A stretch of DNA of 64,000 nt. Origin: CAZCVI01 sp964502145. GTDB lineage: Bacteria; Acidobacteriota; Aminicenantia; UBA2199. The stretch spans positions 19,027-83,026 of the forward strand of contig CAZCVI010000027.1 in the NCBI GenBank assembly GCA_964502145.1, given 5' to 3'. The translations under genes and the position numbers were made by a program. Of this stretch, positions 15,939 to 25,855 are shown piece after piece; the stretch's first letter is position 1; each line of letters begins with the position of its first letter. Below the pieces are notes generated by a model, which had not been told where the DNA came from, searched no databases, and saw only the letters and a list, made by a program, of their open reading frames with translations.

Positions 15939-17909
15939 ATGAGCAAGGTTTTTTTAAGTTATTACCAAAAGGATGAACGGTTTGTCAGTGAATTATCTAA
16001 CCGCTTAACGCGGGATGGTGTGGAGTGTGTATCCGATAAAGAACCCATCCCCTGGGGCGACAATTGGATGGTTCATGTGGCCAAAAGGTTGGATGAATGC
16101 GATTTTATTGTCCTCATCTTAACCCCGGATTACTGCCGCTCAGAATGGCCTAAATTGGAACAGGCGACCTTGATGACCCAAACGCCAGAAACATGGGAGA
16201 AAAAAATACGGCCTCTGTTGTTAAAAGAGTGTCAAGTGGAACTGCCCCAGTTTCTAAAACCCATTCAAGCCATTGATGTCTCCACCACTGAAAAATTTGA
16301 AAGCCATTATCCCGCCATTTGTCAGGGTCTAGGCGGAGTATATAAGGAACCCTCAAAAGTCTTAAAAAAGAAATTGTTACCCCTCAGTGTTTCCTCCTTC
16401 TCGGCATTGATTAACGATAATTATATCTATGTGGATAAAACCAAATATATCTATAATCTGGTGGCTAATGGTGGGGCTTACTTTTTATCCCGTCCACGGC
16501 GATTTGGGAAATCATTGCTCGTTTCCACTATCAAGGAGATTTGCCAGGGCAACCGTGATCTTTTTAAAGGGTGTTGGATTTATGACCGCATCCTATGGGA
16601 AAAGTACCCTGTGATTCACCTGGATTTCTTGAGAATCGATTATAAAAACCTGGGGCTGGATAAAGCATTGGATAATACATTGAACCTTATGGCAGGGGAG
16701 TTTAAGGTCCAGTTGCAGGGGGATAGTATTGCCGAAAAATTCATGGACCTAATCCGTAAATTGGCCAAAGACAAGCGGGTTATTGTCCTGATTGATGAAT
16801 ACGATAAACCACTTACGGATTATATTGATAATTTAGAAAAGGCCGAAGAGAACCGGGATACACTCAAAAACTTTTATTCTGTCCTCAAAGGTCTGCAAGA
16901 AAATATCAGACTCCTATTTATGACCGGGGTTTCCCGGTTTAGTCGGCTATCTATTTTCAGCGATTTGAACCATCTGGAGGATCTGACCTTTCACCCCAAT
17001 TACGTGGCATTACTTGGGTACACCACCGAGGAAATTGAAACCAATTTCCATCATTATATCCAAGAATACGCCAGTGAGGTTCCCGATTATTCGCGAGACG
17101 AGTTGTTTAAAAAGCTAAAAGAGTATTATAACGGGTATTCTTGGGATGGGGAGACCTTTGTGTATAATCCCATTTCAATAATGAATTTTTTCTCCCAGAA
17201 AAAATTCAAATCCTTCTGGTTTGCCACGGGCACGCCCACTTTTCTTGCGAAAATGGCACGAACACGGGGGATTGATGTGATAGGGTGGGAAGAATTAGAA
17301 GTGGGCGATCAATTCTTTGATAAATTCGATATCGCCAACATTGATACCGACCTGTTGCTTTTTCAAACTGGTTATTTAACCATAAAAAAGTATGATGGCG
17401 AAACGTATACCCTATCCTACCCCAACCGGGAAGTGGAGAATGCATTCCTCTATAATCTGGTGGAAGAGTTCTCAGGGCAAGGACAGGCTGTTTATAAAAA
17501 TACTGGTCGTGCCATAAGAAAAGCCCTAGAAAAAAACGACACAAAAAGTTTCATCAATAAAATGAAATCTTTCCTCGCCGCGATTCCCTATCCCCTGGTA
17601 GAGGGTGAAGTAGAAAAGTATTATCATCTGGTTTTTTATCTGGTCTTAAAACTGGCCATGGGAAAAGTGAACCCGGAACATTTCAGTAATCGTGGCCGGA
17701 TAGATATGTTGGTAGAGACAGACAAGTATATATATATTATCGAGTTTAAAATGGGCAGCGCGGCCAAAGCCCTTAAACAAATCAATGATAAAACCTATTA
17801 TGAACAATTTCTAACGCAACCAAAAAAAATAATCCTGATCGGTATCGGCTTCAACGCCGAAAAAAGAAATATTTCCGACCATCTCAAAGCCGAGATAAAT
17901 CCAGTGTAA
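15939..17909 (+). CDS. TIR domain - AAA-ATPase-like - PD-(D/E)XK protein, copy B
   Basis: 656 residues, paralog of the gene at 10971 in the same orientation. TIR domain begins MSKVFLSYYQKDERF; the putative catalytic Glu lies in YCRSEWPKLEQ. The ATPase carries SRPRRFGKSLLVS and VIVLIDEYDKPL. The nuclease part is NRGRIDMLVE with IIEFKMGSAAKAL. Outside the identical tract (16917-17695) the two proteins differ at many positions, mainly in the second half of the TIR domain and in the first half of the ATPase. That is where target recognition could diverge while the distal part stays homogeneous. Function is inferred from domains only. Confidence 0.85.
   Translation: MSKVFLSYYQKDERFVSELSNRLTRDGVECVSDKEPIPWGDNWMVHVAKRLDECDFIVLILTPDYCRSEWPKLEQATLMTQTPETWEKKIRPLLLKECQVELPQFLKPIQAIDVSTTEKFESHYPAICQGLGGVYKEPSKVLKKKLLPLSVSSFSALINDNYIYVDKTKYIYNLVANGGAYFLSRPRRFGKSLLVSTIKEICQGNRDLFKGCWIYDRILWEKYPVIHLDFLRIDYKNLGLDKALDNTLNLMAGEFKVQLQGDSIAEKFMDLIRKLAKDKRVIVLIDEYDKPLTDYIDNLEKAEENRDTLKNFYSVLKGLQENIRLLFMTGVSRFSRLSIFSDLNHLEDLTFHPNYVALLGYTTEEIETNFHHYIQEYASEVPDYSRDELFKKLKEYYNGYSWDGETFVYNPISIMNFFSQKKFKSFWFATGTPTFLAKMARTRGIDVIGWEELEVGDQFFDKFDIANIDTDLLLFQTGYLTIKKYDGETYTLSYPNREVENAFLYNLVEEFSGQGQAVYKNTGRAIRKALEKNDTKSFINKMKSFLAAIPYPLVEGEVEKYYHLVFYLVLKLAMGKVNPEHFSNRGRIDMLVETDKYIYIIEFKMGSAAKALKQINDKTYYEQFLTQPKKIILIGIGFNAEKRNISDHLKAEINPV
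16917..17695 (+). repeat. 779-bp tract identical to 11949-12727
   Basis: Second copy of the perfectly conserved stretch. First differences outside are A for G just before 16917 and C for G at 17696. Direct repeats of this length could recombine to delete the five kilobases between them. Confidence 0.9.
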
Positions 17910-18259
17910 TAGTACACGCCCAACTGCTGTAAACACGAGAATAACCCGGGTAATGTTGAACTATGTCAGACTATTGACTCTATCTACCCATAACTATCAA
18001 CTGACATATAAACTGCGTTGACAGTTTATATGCTGGTTGAGGGTAACAATGGCAAGCACGAGAATTTATGTTTATATATCCTTATCCAGTGATCGGGTTG
18101 AATATCTTGATGTGAAGGGATTTCCTGGTACTAATTACCAGGATTTATAGAATCTGGGACAGGGAAAGAGACCTGAACGTTTCCCCAATTATTTCTGGCA
18201 CCATTATTGCTTATATTATTAATAAAGCAAAAAAGAAATAATTTGACTGGAGGCTGTTC
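17910..18259. other. Intergenic region with two inverted repeats
   Basis: No gene is supported. It contains a perfect inverted repeat CATATAAACTG / CAGTTTATATG (18005-18032, 6-nt loop) and a smaller hairpin CCTGGTA/TACCAGG (18124-18142). A 33-codon frame between about 18050 and 18150 has no recognisable features. Confidence 0.55.
18005..18032. promoter_or_regulatory. 11-bp perfect inverted repeat, possible operator
   Basis: CATATAAACTG-CGTTGA-CAGTTTATATG. There is no T-tract, so a dimeric regulator site or mRNA hairpin is more likely than a terminator. The gene it would serve (TIR gene B upstream or the secreted protein downstream) is unclear. Confidence 0.4.
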
Positions 18260-18799
18260 ATGAAAAAGAAATGGGTCGTTTTGCCGTTAGTACTGGTGGT
18301 GGTAGTATTTGCCTGGGTGGTTTCTATGGCGGGGGACCGTGTGGACCCAACCGGTGTCATGCAGCGGCTCCTTGAGATGGAAGAGACACACACTGAGGCA
18401 GTCCAATCGTTTCTAGGGAATTTAAAGCTGGATTACCACCCGGCTCACGGCAATGTTCAAAAAGATATTATGCCCTGCCATGAAGCAGGTTGGGAGGAAA
18501 AGTACGTGCCAGAACTGTTTCCCAAAGCGGAAATAGAGAATGTCAGTTCTATTTCCAGGGCCACCTTCACCGGTACGGTTTTGGCCGGTCATAAAGATAA
18601 AAACGGCACAATTTTTTATGTGTGGCATCATTATCAAGATGAACTGGGTATATTTGTCACCGTGCAGGTGAAAGGCAGCTCGGAACCCCGGACAGCTATG
18701 GCGGTTTTCCGCGGTGGGAACCCGGTTTATCTTTCTTCCAATGATTTACAATGCCGCATTGCGGGACACTTGGTGTCCATGCGCATGGTGAAATGGTAA
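18260..18799 (+). CDS. Secreted or membrane-anchored hypothetical protein
   Basis: 179 residues. The N-terminus MKKKWVVLPLVLVVVVFAWV is a signal peptide or anchor. The rest is soluble, with one conserved-looking stretch PCHEAGWEEKYVPELFPKAE and beta-rich sequence to the end. I do not recognise a family. GACTGGAGGCTGTTC gives a good ribosome site (GGAGG) before the ATG. It precedes the large sensor kinase but has its own spacing of 260 bp. Confidence 0.65.
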   Translation: MKKKWVVLPLVLVVVVFAWVVSMAGDRVDPTGVMQRLLEMEETHTEAVQSFLGNLKLDYHPAHGNVQKDIMPCHEAGWEEKYVPELFPKAEIENVSSISRATFTGTVLAGHKDKNGTIFYVWHHYQDELGIFVTVQVKGSSEPRTAMAVFRGGNPVYLSSNDLQCRIAGHLVSMRMVKW

Positions 18800-18986
18800 C
18801 CTGCAAAGCGGGCTATTTGTTATACCCTCCGGTTTTAATATAAAATGCCCGCAGTGCTCCATCGTTGACCCTTCACCATTAATGTATCTCCCCAAAATAT
18901 CAATTCAATAATTCAATTCCTTCTCGTCTTTTCGGCGAGGTAAGCGGGATAAAATAAAAATAATTCACGGGAATTTTGCACACTGT

Positions 18987-19015
18987 TTGAAATTATAGCA
19001 TTCTTCCTATATAAT
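18987..19015 (+). promoter_or_regulatory. Sigma-70 promoter of the hybrid sensor kinase
   Basis: TTGAAA (18987-18992), 17 bp, TATAAT (19010-19015), 45 bp before the ATG at 19061. Confidence 0.7.
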
Positions 19016-19060
19016 GAATGCTGTTACACAGTTTGAAAATGGTACGGTGTACGGTGCGCA

Positions 19061-22000
19061 ATGAAATCAAAAAGTGATACATATGGTTCGCTCAAGAAAT
19101 TGAAGCAAGTTGTCTTGATGGCGAGTGTTATCTATTTATGGAGTATGAGCCCGTTGCTGTTTCCAGCGCAAAAGTTCGGGCATATTTCCTTGGAACAGGG
19201 TTTGTCCCATGGTGCTGTTTATTCTATTGTTCAGGATGCCCGGGGTATGATGTGGTTCGGCACTGAAGATGGTCTAAATAAATACGATGGGTTTAATATC
19301 ACCACGTACCACCATGAACCCTCCAATCCCAATTCCCTGTCATCCAGTGATTTTGGCAAGATTCTCATCGACACCTCAGGAATCATGTGGTTTGGCACTT
19401 GGGGTGGTGGCTTGAACCGTTATGATCCGGTCACTGGCACGTTCACCCATTTCCGCCATGTTCCGCAGGACCCCACCAGCCTCAGCGAAGATCGGATCGA
19501 ATTCCTTTTCAGGGATAGACGGGGGGTGCTCTGGGTAGGCACGGAAAATCGTGGCTTAAACTGTTTGGATGAGGCCACGGGACGTTTTATTCATTATCGT
19601 TTTAACCCGGCAGCTCCCAATGGGCTTGGCAATGATTCAACCAAAGCGATTATCGAGGATGGCGAAGGGCATATCTGGATCGGTACCAATGGCGGATTGG
19701 ATTGTTATAGTCCGGTTGACAACCAGTTCATTCACTATCGCCACGAACCAGGAAATCCTTCTTCGCTAAGCAATGACTCTATCCGTGCCTTATGCCGTGG
19801 GGCAAACGGATTGATCTGGATCGGCACTCTGGGCGGTGGTCTAAGCTGCTTCAACCTCAAGAAAAGAACTTTTAAAACCTATACATACGATCCCGCTAAT
19901 CCCAGTGGTATCAGCGACAATGATATTGGTTATTTATTTCTGGATTCCAACGGTACGTTGTGGATCGGAACCTATAATGGTGGCTTAAATCAGTTCGATA
20001 CCACCACCGAGACATTTGTCTATTTTAAACACAGCCCGAAAGACTCCTCCAGTATCAGTCACAACCGCGTGTCCGTGATATTCGAGGACCGTGGCAAAAT
20101 ACTCTGGGTGGGAACACGGGGTGGCGGTATCAACACCCTGGACCTTAAACCTGCCAAATTTAAAAATTATCTGTTCGATTCCCAAGATGAGAGTGGTCTC
20201 CCCCATGCGACGGTCTTGACAATTACTGCCGGACCCGGACGCGAGACGTTTTGGCTCGGCACGGACGGGAGCGGGGTTTACCGCTTTGAGCCCACCACCG
20301 AGGAATTCAAAAAACTGCTCTGCTTCCCGGCTTCTCCCGATCCCCTGGACCATACCCGGGTGCGCACATTGCGGCAAGATAAACAAGGGAACCTGTGGGT
20401 GGGTACATACAGGGATGGATTGATTAAAATGAGTCTCCTTGGCCCGGACAAATACCGCCCGTTGGTATGTACGTATAATCAGGATGACCCCTTTTGTATT
20501 AGCAGTAACCGCATTCAGGCTATATTACAAGATAAAGAGGGCGATATCTGGGTCGGAACACAAGAGGGATTAAACTTGCTTTTACCCGCACCACAACCCG
20601 GGCCATTAAAATTCAGAAAGTTCCAAGCTGAAGAGGGGAAACCAGGCTATTTGCATAGTAATTACATCAGCACTATATATCAGGACCACTCGGGGACAAT
20701 CTGGGTGGGAACCGCCAAAGGATTGCATAAAATAGATAAAACGAACGGGCGGTTCACCTGTTATAGGCATAAACCGGATGAGCCGGGAAGTTTAAGCCAT
20801 GATCTGGTGCAGGTGATTTTTGAGATGCCCGGAAAAGCCGCTACCACGACCCTCTGGATTGGCACGGAAAATGGTTTAAATAAGTTTTCCCCGGCAGAGG
20901 GAAAGTTTAAACATTATCCCCTAGGACTGGGTTTGCCCGCTGAACGTATCCTGGCGATTTTAGCCGAAGACAACGGGAACCTGTGGATCGGAACCAGTCA
21001 TGGCTTATCGCGATTTAACCCTGACACGGGTATATCACGGAATTATGGCGTTAGCGACGGATTGCCCAGCAATGGTTTTTATCGCGATGCCTGCCTGAAA
21101 ATGGAAGGGGCCGGCATGTTCTTCAGCAGTATTAACGGACTGGTCAATTTTTTCCCGGACAAAGTGTTGGACAACCCCTATGTGCCACCTGTCCAATTGA
21201 CTGCCATAAAAAACTTTAACCGGGATATTCTTTTTGATAAACCCCTTTGGGCGATCACGGAAATTCAAATCTCGTATAAAGAGAGTAATATTTCCTTTGA
21301 GTTTGCCGCGTTGGATTATACCAATCCTTCCAGAAATCGGTATGCCTATAAATTGGAAGGGTTCGATCATGATTGGATCGATGGTGAGACGAGGCATTAT
21401 GTGGGTTATCCCAGGCTTCCTGCCGGGAAGTATATTTTTCATGTGCGGGGCAGCAATAATGATGGGGTGTGGAATAACAACGGTATTTCTCTTAAATTAA
21501 CAATCACCCCGCCTTGGTGGGGGACGTGGTGGTTCCGGGTAGTGGGTATAGGTCTTATTATAGCCCTGGTATTTACCTTGTACCATTATCGGGTTCAGCA
21601 AATCGAGGCGAGGAACAAAGAACTTAGCGACTCCAATGCCCGCTTGGAAGAGCAGGTAGTGAAACGTGGGGAAGCGGAAGAAGCGCTATTGGAGAGCCGC
21701 GAGAGATTAAGTTCCGTGCTTCATCATGCGTCTATCATTATCTGGGCGCTGGACACCGACGGCGTGTTTACTCTTTCCGAGGGATGGGGTTTGGCCGCAC
21801 TGGGGCTCAAACCGGGAGAATTGGTGGGGCAATCTATCTTCCAGGTGTATGGTGCTTACCCTGAAATCCTGACGGCCACCAGACGGGCACTGGCAGGAGA
21901 GATTGTAGGTTCGGCGGTGTCCATTGGGAATGTGGCTTTTGAGCTTCGTTATACACCGCAGATCAACCGGTTTGGGGAGTTCAGCGGTACGATTTGTGTG

Positions 22001-23218
22001 GCCATAGATGAAACGGACCGCAAGCGTGCAGAAGCGGAAAAGGCATTACTGGAAGAACAACTGCGCCACGTTCAGAAATTGGAAACCATTGGCACACTGG
22101 CAGGGGGGATCGCGCATGATTTCAACAATATTCTGGGACCTATTCTGGGGTATACAGAAATGGCAATGGAGGAGATTCCCAGGGACAATATCGCGGTGAA
22201 ATGGCTGGAAAATGTAGTGCTGGCTTCGCAACGGGCGCGGGACCTGGTGCAGCAGATACTAGTGTTTGGACGGCGGGATAAACAGGAATATAAACCGGTG
22301 CTTATCCAGGGTGTCATTCGGGAAGCATTAAAATTGATCCGCGCCTCGTTACCTGCTACCATTGATATTCTCCAGGATATTTCCGATTACTGCAAACCAG
22401 TACTGGCCGATCCGGGGCAGATTCATCAGGTATTCATGAATCTTTGCATCAATGCCAAACATGCGATGCAGGAGAATGGGGGAACATTAACCGTGCATTT
22501 ACGAACGGCACGGGTTAATGAGGCTCTTGCCCAGCTCTATCCCAAACTGAAACCCGGTTATTATGTGCGCTTAACGGTGTCGGATACTGGTCATGGTATG
22601 GATGATGAGACCTTGCGGCGACTCTTTGAGCCTTTTTATACCACAAAAAAACCCGGTGAAGGGACAGGCATGGGACTTTCCATGGTCCATGGTATTGTGA
22701 TGGGGCACGGTGGGGAGATTACTGTGACCAGTCACCTGGGAAAGGGATCGGAATTTAATGTCTATCTGCCAGTAGTGAATTCTCAAACAGTGGAAGAAGC
22801 CATTCAGTCCCAAGGTGTCCCTAGCGGTAACGAACATATTTTGGTAGTGGATGATGAGGAATCAATCACGGTGATGGCGGGTTTAAAACTAAAACAATTG
22901 GGCTACCAAGTCACCACATTTACTGATAGTGTCGCGGCGCTAAACTATTTTAAAGAGAACCAGCGGCAAATCGACCTGGTGCTTTCCGACCAGACCATGC
23001 CCAAAATGACCGGGGTACGATTGTCACGGGAATTAAAAACATTGAAGCCCAATGTTCCGGTGATTATTATTTCCGGGTTCAGCGAACTGGTCAATCAGGA
23101 TAATTTTCATGAACTCGGATTAGAGGCGTATATCTCCAAACCCTTCAACTCTTTTTCCTTGGGTCGTACTATCCGCGAGGTGTTGGATAAGAATAAAAAA
23201 ATAAGTGATAATGGCTGA
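19061..23218 (+). CDS. Two-propeller hybrid sensor histidine kinase with receiver domain
   Basis: 1385 residues. A signal peptide/anchor (about 15-40) leads to the periplasmic region, where I count about 14 Reg_prop repeats of the form LWIGT-x-GGLN-x-YDP, enough for two seven-bladed propellers (to about 690). A Y_Y_Y domain follows (ending KLTITPPWWGTWWF), then one membrane helix (about 828-848), a short coiled coil, and a PAS-like segment. The HisKA has phosphoacceptor GGIAHDFNN. The ATPase has NLCINAKHAM, DTGHGMDD and GTGMGLSMVHG. A C-terminal receiver ILVVDDEE has Asp in VLSDQTMPKM. Relatives sense polysaccharides or related ligands in Bacteroidetes; the ligand here is unknown. The convergent NtrC-type regulator next to it is a possible partner. 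Confidence 0.92.
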   Translation: MKSKSDTYGSLKKLKQVVLMASVIYLWSMSPLLFPAQKFGHISLEQGLSHGAVYSIVQDARGMMWFGTEDGLNKYDGFNITTYHHEPSNPNSLSSSDFGKILIDTSGIMWFGTWGGGLNRYDPVTGTFTHFRHVPQDPTSLSEDRIEFLFRDRRGVLWVGTENRGLNCLDEATGRFIHYRFNPAAPNGLGNDSTKAIIEDGEGHIWIGTNGGLDCYSPVDNQFIHYRHEPGNPSSLSNDSIRALCRGANGLIWIGTLGGGLSCFNLKKRTFKTYTYDPANPSGISDNDIGYLFLDSNGTLWIGTYNGGLNQFDTTTETFVYFKHSPKDSSSISHNRVSVIFEDRGKILWVGTRGGGINTLDLKPAKFKNYLFDSQDESGLPHATVLTITAGPGRETFWLGTDGSGVYRFEPTTEEFKKLLCFPASPDPLDHTRVRTLRQDKQGNLWVGTYRDGLIKMSLLGPDKYRPLVCTYNQDDPFCISSNRIQAILQDKEGDIWVGTQEGLNLLLPAPQPGPLKFRKFQAEEGKPGYLHSNYISTIYQDHSGTIWVGTAKGLHKIDKTNGRFTCYRHKPDEPGSLSHDLVQVIFEMPGKAATTTLWIGTENGLNKFSPAEGKFKHYPLGLGLPAERILAILAEDNGNLWIGTSHGLSRFNPDTGISRNYGVSDGLPSNGFYRDACLKMEGAGMFFSSINGLVNFFPDKVLDNPYVPPVQLTAIKNFNRDILFDKPLWAITEIQISYKESNISFEFAALDYTNPSRNRYAYKLEGFDHDWIDGETRHYVGYPRLPAGKYIFHVRGSNNDGVWNNNGISLKLTITPPWWGTWWFRVVGIGLIIALVFTLYHYRVQQIEARNKELSDSNARLEEQVVKRGEAEEALLESRERLSSVLHHASIIIWALDTDGVFTLSEGWGLAALGLKPGELVGQSIFQVYGAYPEILTATRRALAGEIVGSAVSIGNVAFELRYTPQINRFGEFSGTICVAIDETDRKRAEAEKALLEEQLRHVQKLETIGTLAGGIAHDFNNILGPILGYTEMAMEEIPRDNIAVKWLENVVLASQRARDLVQQILVFGRRDKQEYKPVLIQGVIREALKLIRASLPATIDILQDISDYCKPVLADPGQIHQVFMNLCINAKHAMQENGGTLTVHLRTARVNEALAQLYPKLKPGYYVRLTVSDTGHGMDDETLRRLFEPFYTTKKPGEGTGMGLSMVHGIVMGHGGEITVTSHLGKGSEFNVYLPVVNSQTVEEAIQSQGVPSGNEHILVVDDEESITVMAGLKLKQLGYQVTTFTDSVAALNYFKENQRQIDLVLSDQTMPKMTGVRLSRELKTLKPNVPVIIISGFSELVNQDNFHELGLEAYISKPFNSFSLGRTIREVLDKNKKISDNG

Positions 23219-23261
23219 TTGTTACTGTTGACCGGGTTCTTTCCTACTGCCTAATTTATTT

Positions 23262-24590
23262 TTAGTCTTCGCCGCCGTCGTCCATATTGTATTCTTTTAA
23301 CTTGTTGCGCAAGGTACGGGAAGAGATACCCAGTATCTCTGCTGCCTTGGTTTTATTGTTAGGGGTTTTTTCCAGGGTTCTTAGTATCAGATCTTTTTCC
23401 ATTTCCGCCACTGTTTTGATATCTGTATTGGGTTCTGCTGTAACGGGGGTGTGAAAAGAATAGGTTTTAAATTCAATATCTGCCTCGTCTATCTCAGTGC
23501 TGCTGCTAAAAATAGTGGTTCTATGGATGACGTTTTGCAGTTCCCGGATATTTCCTGGCCAGCGGTAAGCGATCAATTTATCCATGGCTTTTTTATTGAA
23601 TTTCATATTCCCCTTGCCTGATTCTTGTTCGTACATGCCCAGGAAAAACTCCGCCAGATACTTGATATCATCCGGTCGTTCGCGCAAGGGGGGGATTTGG
23701 AATTCCACGACATTGAGACGGAAAAGCAAATCTTCACGAAAACTTTTATCCTTGATTTTTTCTTCGATATTGCGATTGGTCAACGAAATAATGCGCGCAT
23801 CCACTGGAATGGATCTTTTTCCACCCAGACGGTCCACTTCTTTTTCTTGCAACACTCGTAAGATTTTAGCTTGCAGGTGTAGCGGCATATCGCCGATTTC
23901 ATCTAGTACCAATGTGCCTTTATCTGCCAGTTCGAATTTCCCTGGCTTGAATTTATCCGCGCCTGTGAATGCGCCTTTTTCATAACCGAATAATTCGCTT
24001 TCCAAGAGGTTTTCTGGAATAGCCGCGCAATTGATGGCGATATAGGATTCATCTTTGCGGGAACTGCTCCGATGAATAAACCGGGCTAACACTTCTTTAC
24101 CCGTACCGCTCTCGCCGTAGATGAGGATCGCCGCATTGCTGCGTGCTGCCTTGGCAGCACGGTCCAGTAATCCTATTAAAACCTTGTCCTTGGTTAAAAA
24201 CTCGGTGACTGGGTTGCGGTTAAAGGTTTTGGGGAATAATTTTTCTGTTAATTTAAGTATTTTGTCTGCTGAGAAGGGTTTTAATATATAATCTTCCGCG
24301 CCGTTTTTTAAAGCCGTGACCGCATCCTCGATTTTGCCGTAGGCCGTGATCACGATAATTTTGGTTTCTGGGTTTTTATTTTTGATTTCCACTACCAGTT
24401 CTATGCCGCTACCGTCTGGCATGCGCACGTCCGTGATCACCATCGGGTAGTTATAGAAGTTGAGTTTCTCTTTTGCTTCCAGAAAGGAGAAGGCCCGTTC
24501 CACGCTGTAGTTTTTTCGTTTTAGCGTTTCATACAGGGCAAAGTTCATGTTTTCGTCATCATCTACGATCAAGATATCTTTATGTTCCAT
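23262..24590 (-). CDS. Sigma-54-dependent NtrC-type response regulator
   Basis: 442 residues in three domains. The receiver (1-120) has phosphoacceptor Asp in VITDVRMPDGSG. The AAA+ domain (about 135-370) has Walker A GESGTGKEVLARF, the sigma-54-contacting GAFTGA loop and VLDEIGDMPLHLQ. The Fis-type helix-turn-helix at the end is NKTKAAEILGISSRTLRNKL. It activates sigma-54 promoters when phosphorylated. It converges on the hybrid kinase with only 43 bp between the stops, which may reflect a functional pair. Confidence 0.93.
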   Translation of the reverse strand: MEHKDILIVDDDENMNFALYETLKRKNYSVERAFSFLEAKEKLNFYNYPMVITDVRMPDGSGIELVVEIKNKNPETKIIVITAYGKIEDAVTALKNGAEDYILKPFSADKILKLTEKLFPKTFNRNPVTEFLTKDKVLIGLLDRAAKAARSNAAILIYGESGTGKEVLARFIHRSSSRKDESYIAINCAAIPENLLESELFGYEKGAFTGADKFKPGKFELADKGTLVLDEIGDMPLHLQAKILRVLQEKEVDRLGGKRSIPVDARIISLTNRNIEEKIKDKSFREDLLFRLNVVEFQIPPLRERPDDIKYLAEFFLGMYEQESGKGNMKFNKKAMDKLIAYRWPGNIRELQNVIHRTTIFSSSTEIDEADIEFKTYSFHTPVTAEPNTDIKTVAEMEKDLILRTLEKTPNNKTKAAEILGISSRTLRNKLKEYNMDDGGED

Positions 24591-24799
24591 ATCTCATTTT
24601 TATCACAACCCGCCTTTTTTTTCAAGAAGCAGGAAGAAGAAAGTGGCATTTTAATTTTTTTTCCCTGCGGTTTTTAAGAGAAACTACTGATGAAAGCAAG
24701 AATAGTACAGTGGATGAGAATAGAATAGAAAAACAAAAGGAAGATCACTAAATATTCAAAAAAGGCCTCGTTATTTCTATGATTATCAAATACACTGCA

Positions 24800-25855
24800 T
24801 CACTCAAACTCTATTTTATCTAACTGGTTTGGTATTGAAAACATGGACAAATTTTTTTCAATCTCTTCTATAGAGGGGAAATATTTTTTTATCTCCTGCG
24901 GCAACTTTTTGCTTATTTTGTAAGTGGATACGCCAATAGGTGTATTGATATTTTTTAACGCATACTCAACAACGGTTTTATCCTTGCTTTTACAGATAAT
25001 AATCCCAATTGAAGAGTTTTCATCCTCCAGTTTAACTTGATCGTCCAACGCCGCTAGGTAAAACTGCATTTGCCCTGTATAGGCAGGTCTAAACTTACTG
25101 ATTTTTAAATCGACAACTACCAAGCATTTAAGCTTTCTATGAAATAGAAGGAGATCCAGGAAAAATTCCTCTTCTCCGACTTTAATTTTATACTGACTCC
25201 CGATGAAGGCAAAATAACCTCCCATCTCGATGAGAAATCTTCGGATATTGTTGATAAGTCCGATTTCAAGTTCTCGTTCTGAATGCTGGTTCCCTAACTC
25301 CAGGAAATCAAATGTATACTCATCTTTAACTGCCAATTTTGCTTGATGTCTATATTTCTCTGGTAACGCTTTATCGAAATTGGTCTGGTTTGATAAGTAT
25401 TTTTCATAGGATTGGTTTTCAATTTGATGAATCAGGACATCCTTTGTCCAGCCAAATTTTTTTGTCATTCGGATATAGAATTCTCTTTTTTTGTCGTCCT
25501 TACATTTTCCTATTATAATGATATTCTTGACCCAACTGATTTCTGCAACCAATGGTTGCAGTGTTGGGTTTCCCTCGTAAGCAAGATAAAAGCTTCTCAT
25601 ATTCCATAAATTTCGTTCTGAGAATCCCTGTATACCTGGAAATTCACCTTGTAAGTCGTTCGATAAATTCTCAACAATAGCTTTGCCCCAGTTGTTGAGC
25701 TTTTGTTTTTCGACAATTTTGCTTCCAATGTACCTGCATAAGGCAATATGCTCTTTGTTAACAATTTTTAATGCATCATACTGAGCCTTATAAACTCTTT
25801 CCTTTATGTCTATAAAAAAATTTTTGTATTCGTCACTTTCAACAAAATCAGTCAT
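24800..25855 (-). CDS. YhcG-type (DUF1016) PD-(D/E)XK nuclease-domain protein
   Basis: 351 residues from the ATG at 25855, preceded by GAGGAAAATT; the longer frame to 25909 lacks a site. The N-terminal winged-helix-like half includes KLNNWGKAIVENLSNDL and GFSERNLWNMRSFYLAY. The C-terminal half carries the nuclease core with FFLDLLLFHRKLKCLVVVDL, where Asp and the acidic/Lys pair VVDLKISKFRPAY are the expected active site. This domain pair is typical of YhcG/DUF1016 proteins, which are often near restriction and other defence genes. Target and role are not established. It stands alone here. Confidence 0.85.
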   Translation of the reverse strand: MTDFVESDEYKNFFIDIKERVYKAQYDALKIVNKEHIALCRYIGSKIVEKQKLNNWGKAIVENLSNDLQGEFPGIQGFSERNLWNMRSFYLAYEGNPTLQPLVAEISWVKNIIIIGKCKDDKKREFYIRMTKKFGWTKDVLIHQIENQSYEKYLSNQTNFDKALPEKYRHQAKLAVKDEYTFDFLELGNQHSERELEIGLINNIRRFLIEMGGYFAFIGSQYKIKVGEEEFFLDLLLFHRKLKCLVVVDLKISKFRPAYTGQMQFYLAALDDQVKLEDENSSIGIIICKSKDKTVVEYALKNINTPIGVSTYKISKKLPQEIKKYFPSIEEIEKNLSMFSIPNQLDKIEFE

